5,686 bases of DNA from the NCBI GenBank assembly GCA_027296025.1, contig JAPUJU010000299.1, positions 1 through 5,686 on the forward strand. The letters run 5' to 3'. Made by a program: the position numbers and the translations under genes. Of the stretch, positions 5,536 to 5,686 are shown one piece after another (the stretch's first letter is position 1; every line of letters begins with the position of its first letter). This stretch comes from a bacterium (GTDB taxonomy: Bacteria > Krumholzibacteriota > Krumholzibacteriia > WVZY01). The notes under the pieces were generated by a model that worked only from the letters and a program-made list of their open reading frames with translations, was not told the DNA's origin and did not search any database.

Positions 5536-5686
5536 CTATTCGACTATCTTGGTAACGACGCCGGCTCCCACCGTGCGTCCGCCTTCGCGGATCGCGAACC
5601 GGAGCTCTTTGTCCATCGCGATCGGCGTAATCAGATCTATCGCCAACTCCACGTTGTCCCCCGGCATCACCATCTCCGTCCCCTCC
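5536..5686 (-). CDS. tuf: Elongation factor Tu, C-terminal 49 residues (5' end outside the window)
   Basis: EF-Tu delivers aminoacyl-tRNA to the ribosomal A site as a GTP complex. Only the end of domain III is here. The frame reads EGTEMVMPGDNVELAID, then LITPIAMDKELRFAIREGG, then RTVGAGVVTKIVE and a TAG stop. EMVMPGDN, RFAIREGGRTVGAGVV and the short final residues are diagnostic of EF-Tu and intact. The reading frame is open to base 5686, so the gene is cut by the window edge, not truncated. Its position before tRNA-Trp-secE-nusG matches the second tuf copy (tufB-type) of genomes with two tuf genes, but copy number cannot be judged here. No terminator follows it, so read-through into tRNA-Trp and secE is likely. 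Confidence 0.98.
   Translation of the reverse strand, partial: EGTEMVMPGDNVELAIDLITPIAMDKELRFAIREGGRTVGAGVVTKIVE

Noticed and set aside
1..5686. Mobile elements, CRISPR, phage or other accessory system
   Set aside because: Nearly every base belongs to conserved housekeeping genes in a standard order; no terminal repeats, spacer arrays, integrase or transposase sequences are visible.

Overview
This window is a conserved bacterial transcription/translation locus read entirely on the minus strand. In transcription order (high to low coordinates) it holds the 3' end of tuf (EF-Tu), tRNA-Trp, secE, nusG, rplK (L11), rplA (L1), rplJ (L10), rplL (L7/L12) and the first 694 codons of rpoB (RNA polymerase beta). 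All genes face the same way. The gaps are 40, 46, 61, 14, 14, 20, 29 and 94 bp, no gap contains a hairpin followed by a T-run, and no stretch over 100 bp lacks a gene. The simplest reading is one long transcript, with tRNA-Trp cut out by processing.

The organism is a bacterium of moderate GC content. The order tuf - tRNA-Trp - secE - nusG - rplKAJL - rpoB is widespread. SecE is the short single-membrane-span form, unlike the three-span E. coli type. RpoB has a shortened region between the lobe and the rifampicin region compared with E. coli, and its N-terminal wording recalls the FCB group or nearby candidate phyla (Gemmatimonadota-like). That placement is a weak inference from remembered family sequences. 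Every gene looks intact, and the codon use gives no sign of horizontal transfer.

The products work together. EF-Tu and tRNA-Trp feed the ribosome. L10 and L7/L12 form the stalk that recruits translation factors, L11 is at its base, and L1 forms the mobile stalk at the E site. NusG binds RNA polymerase (whose beta subunit is encoded next) and can bridge it to ribosomal protein S10 or to Rho. SecE belongs to the SecYEG channel.

No new system was found. The points worth a second look are the 94-bp rplL-rpoB gap, which is almost filled with two hairpins and two short direct repeats; the absence of room for the usual L10 and L1 feedback leaders; and charged low-complexity tails on NusG (N-terminal, about 57 residues) and L10 (C-terminal, about 37 residues).
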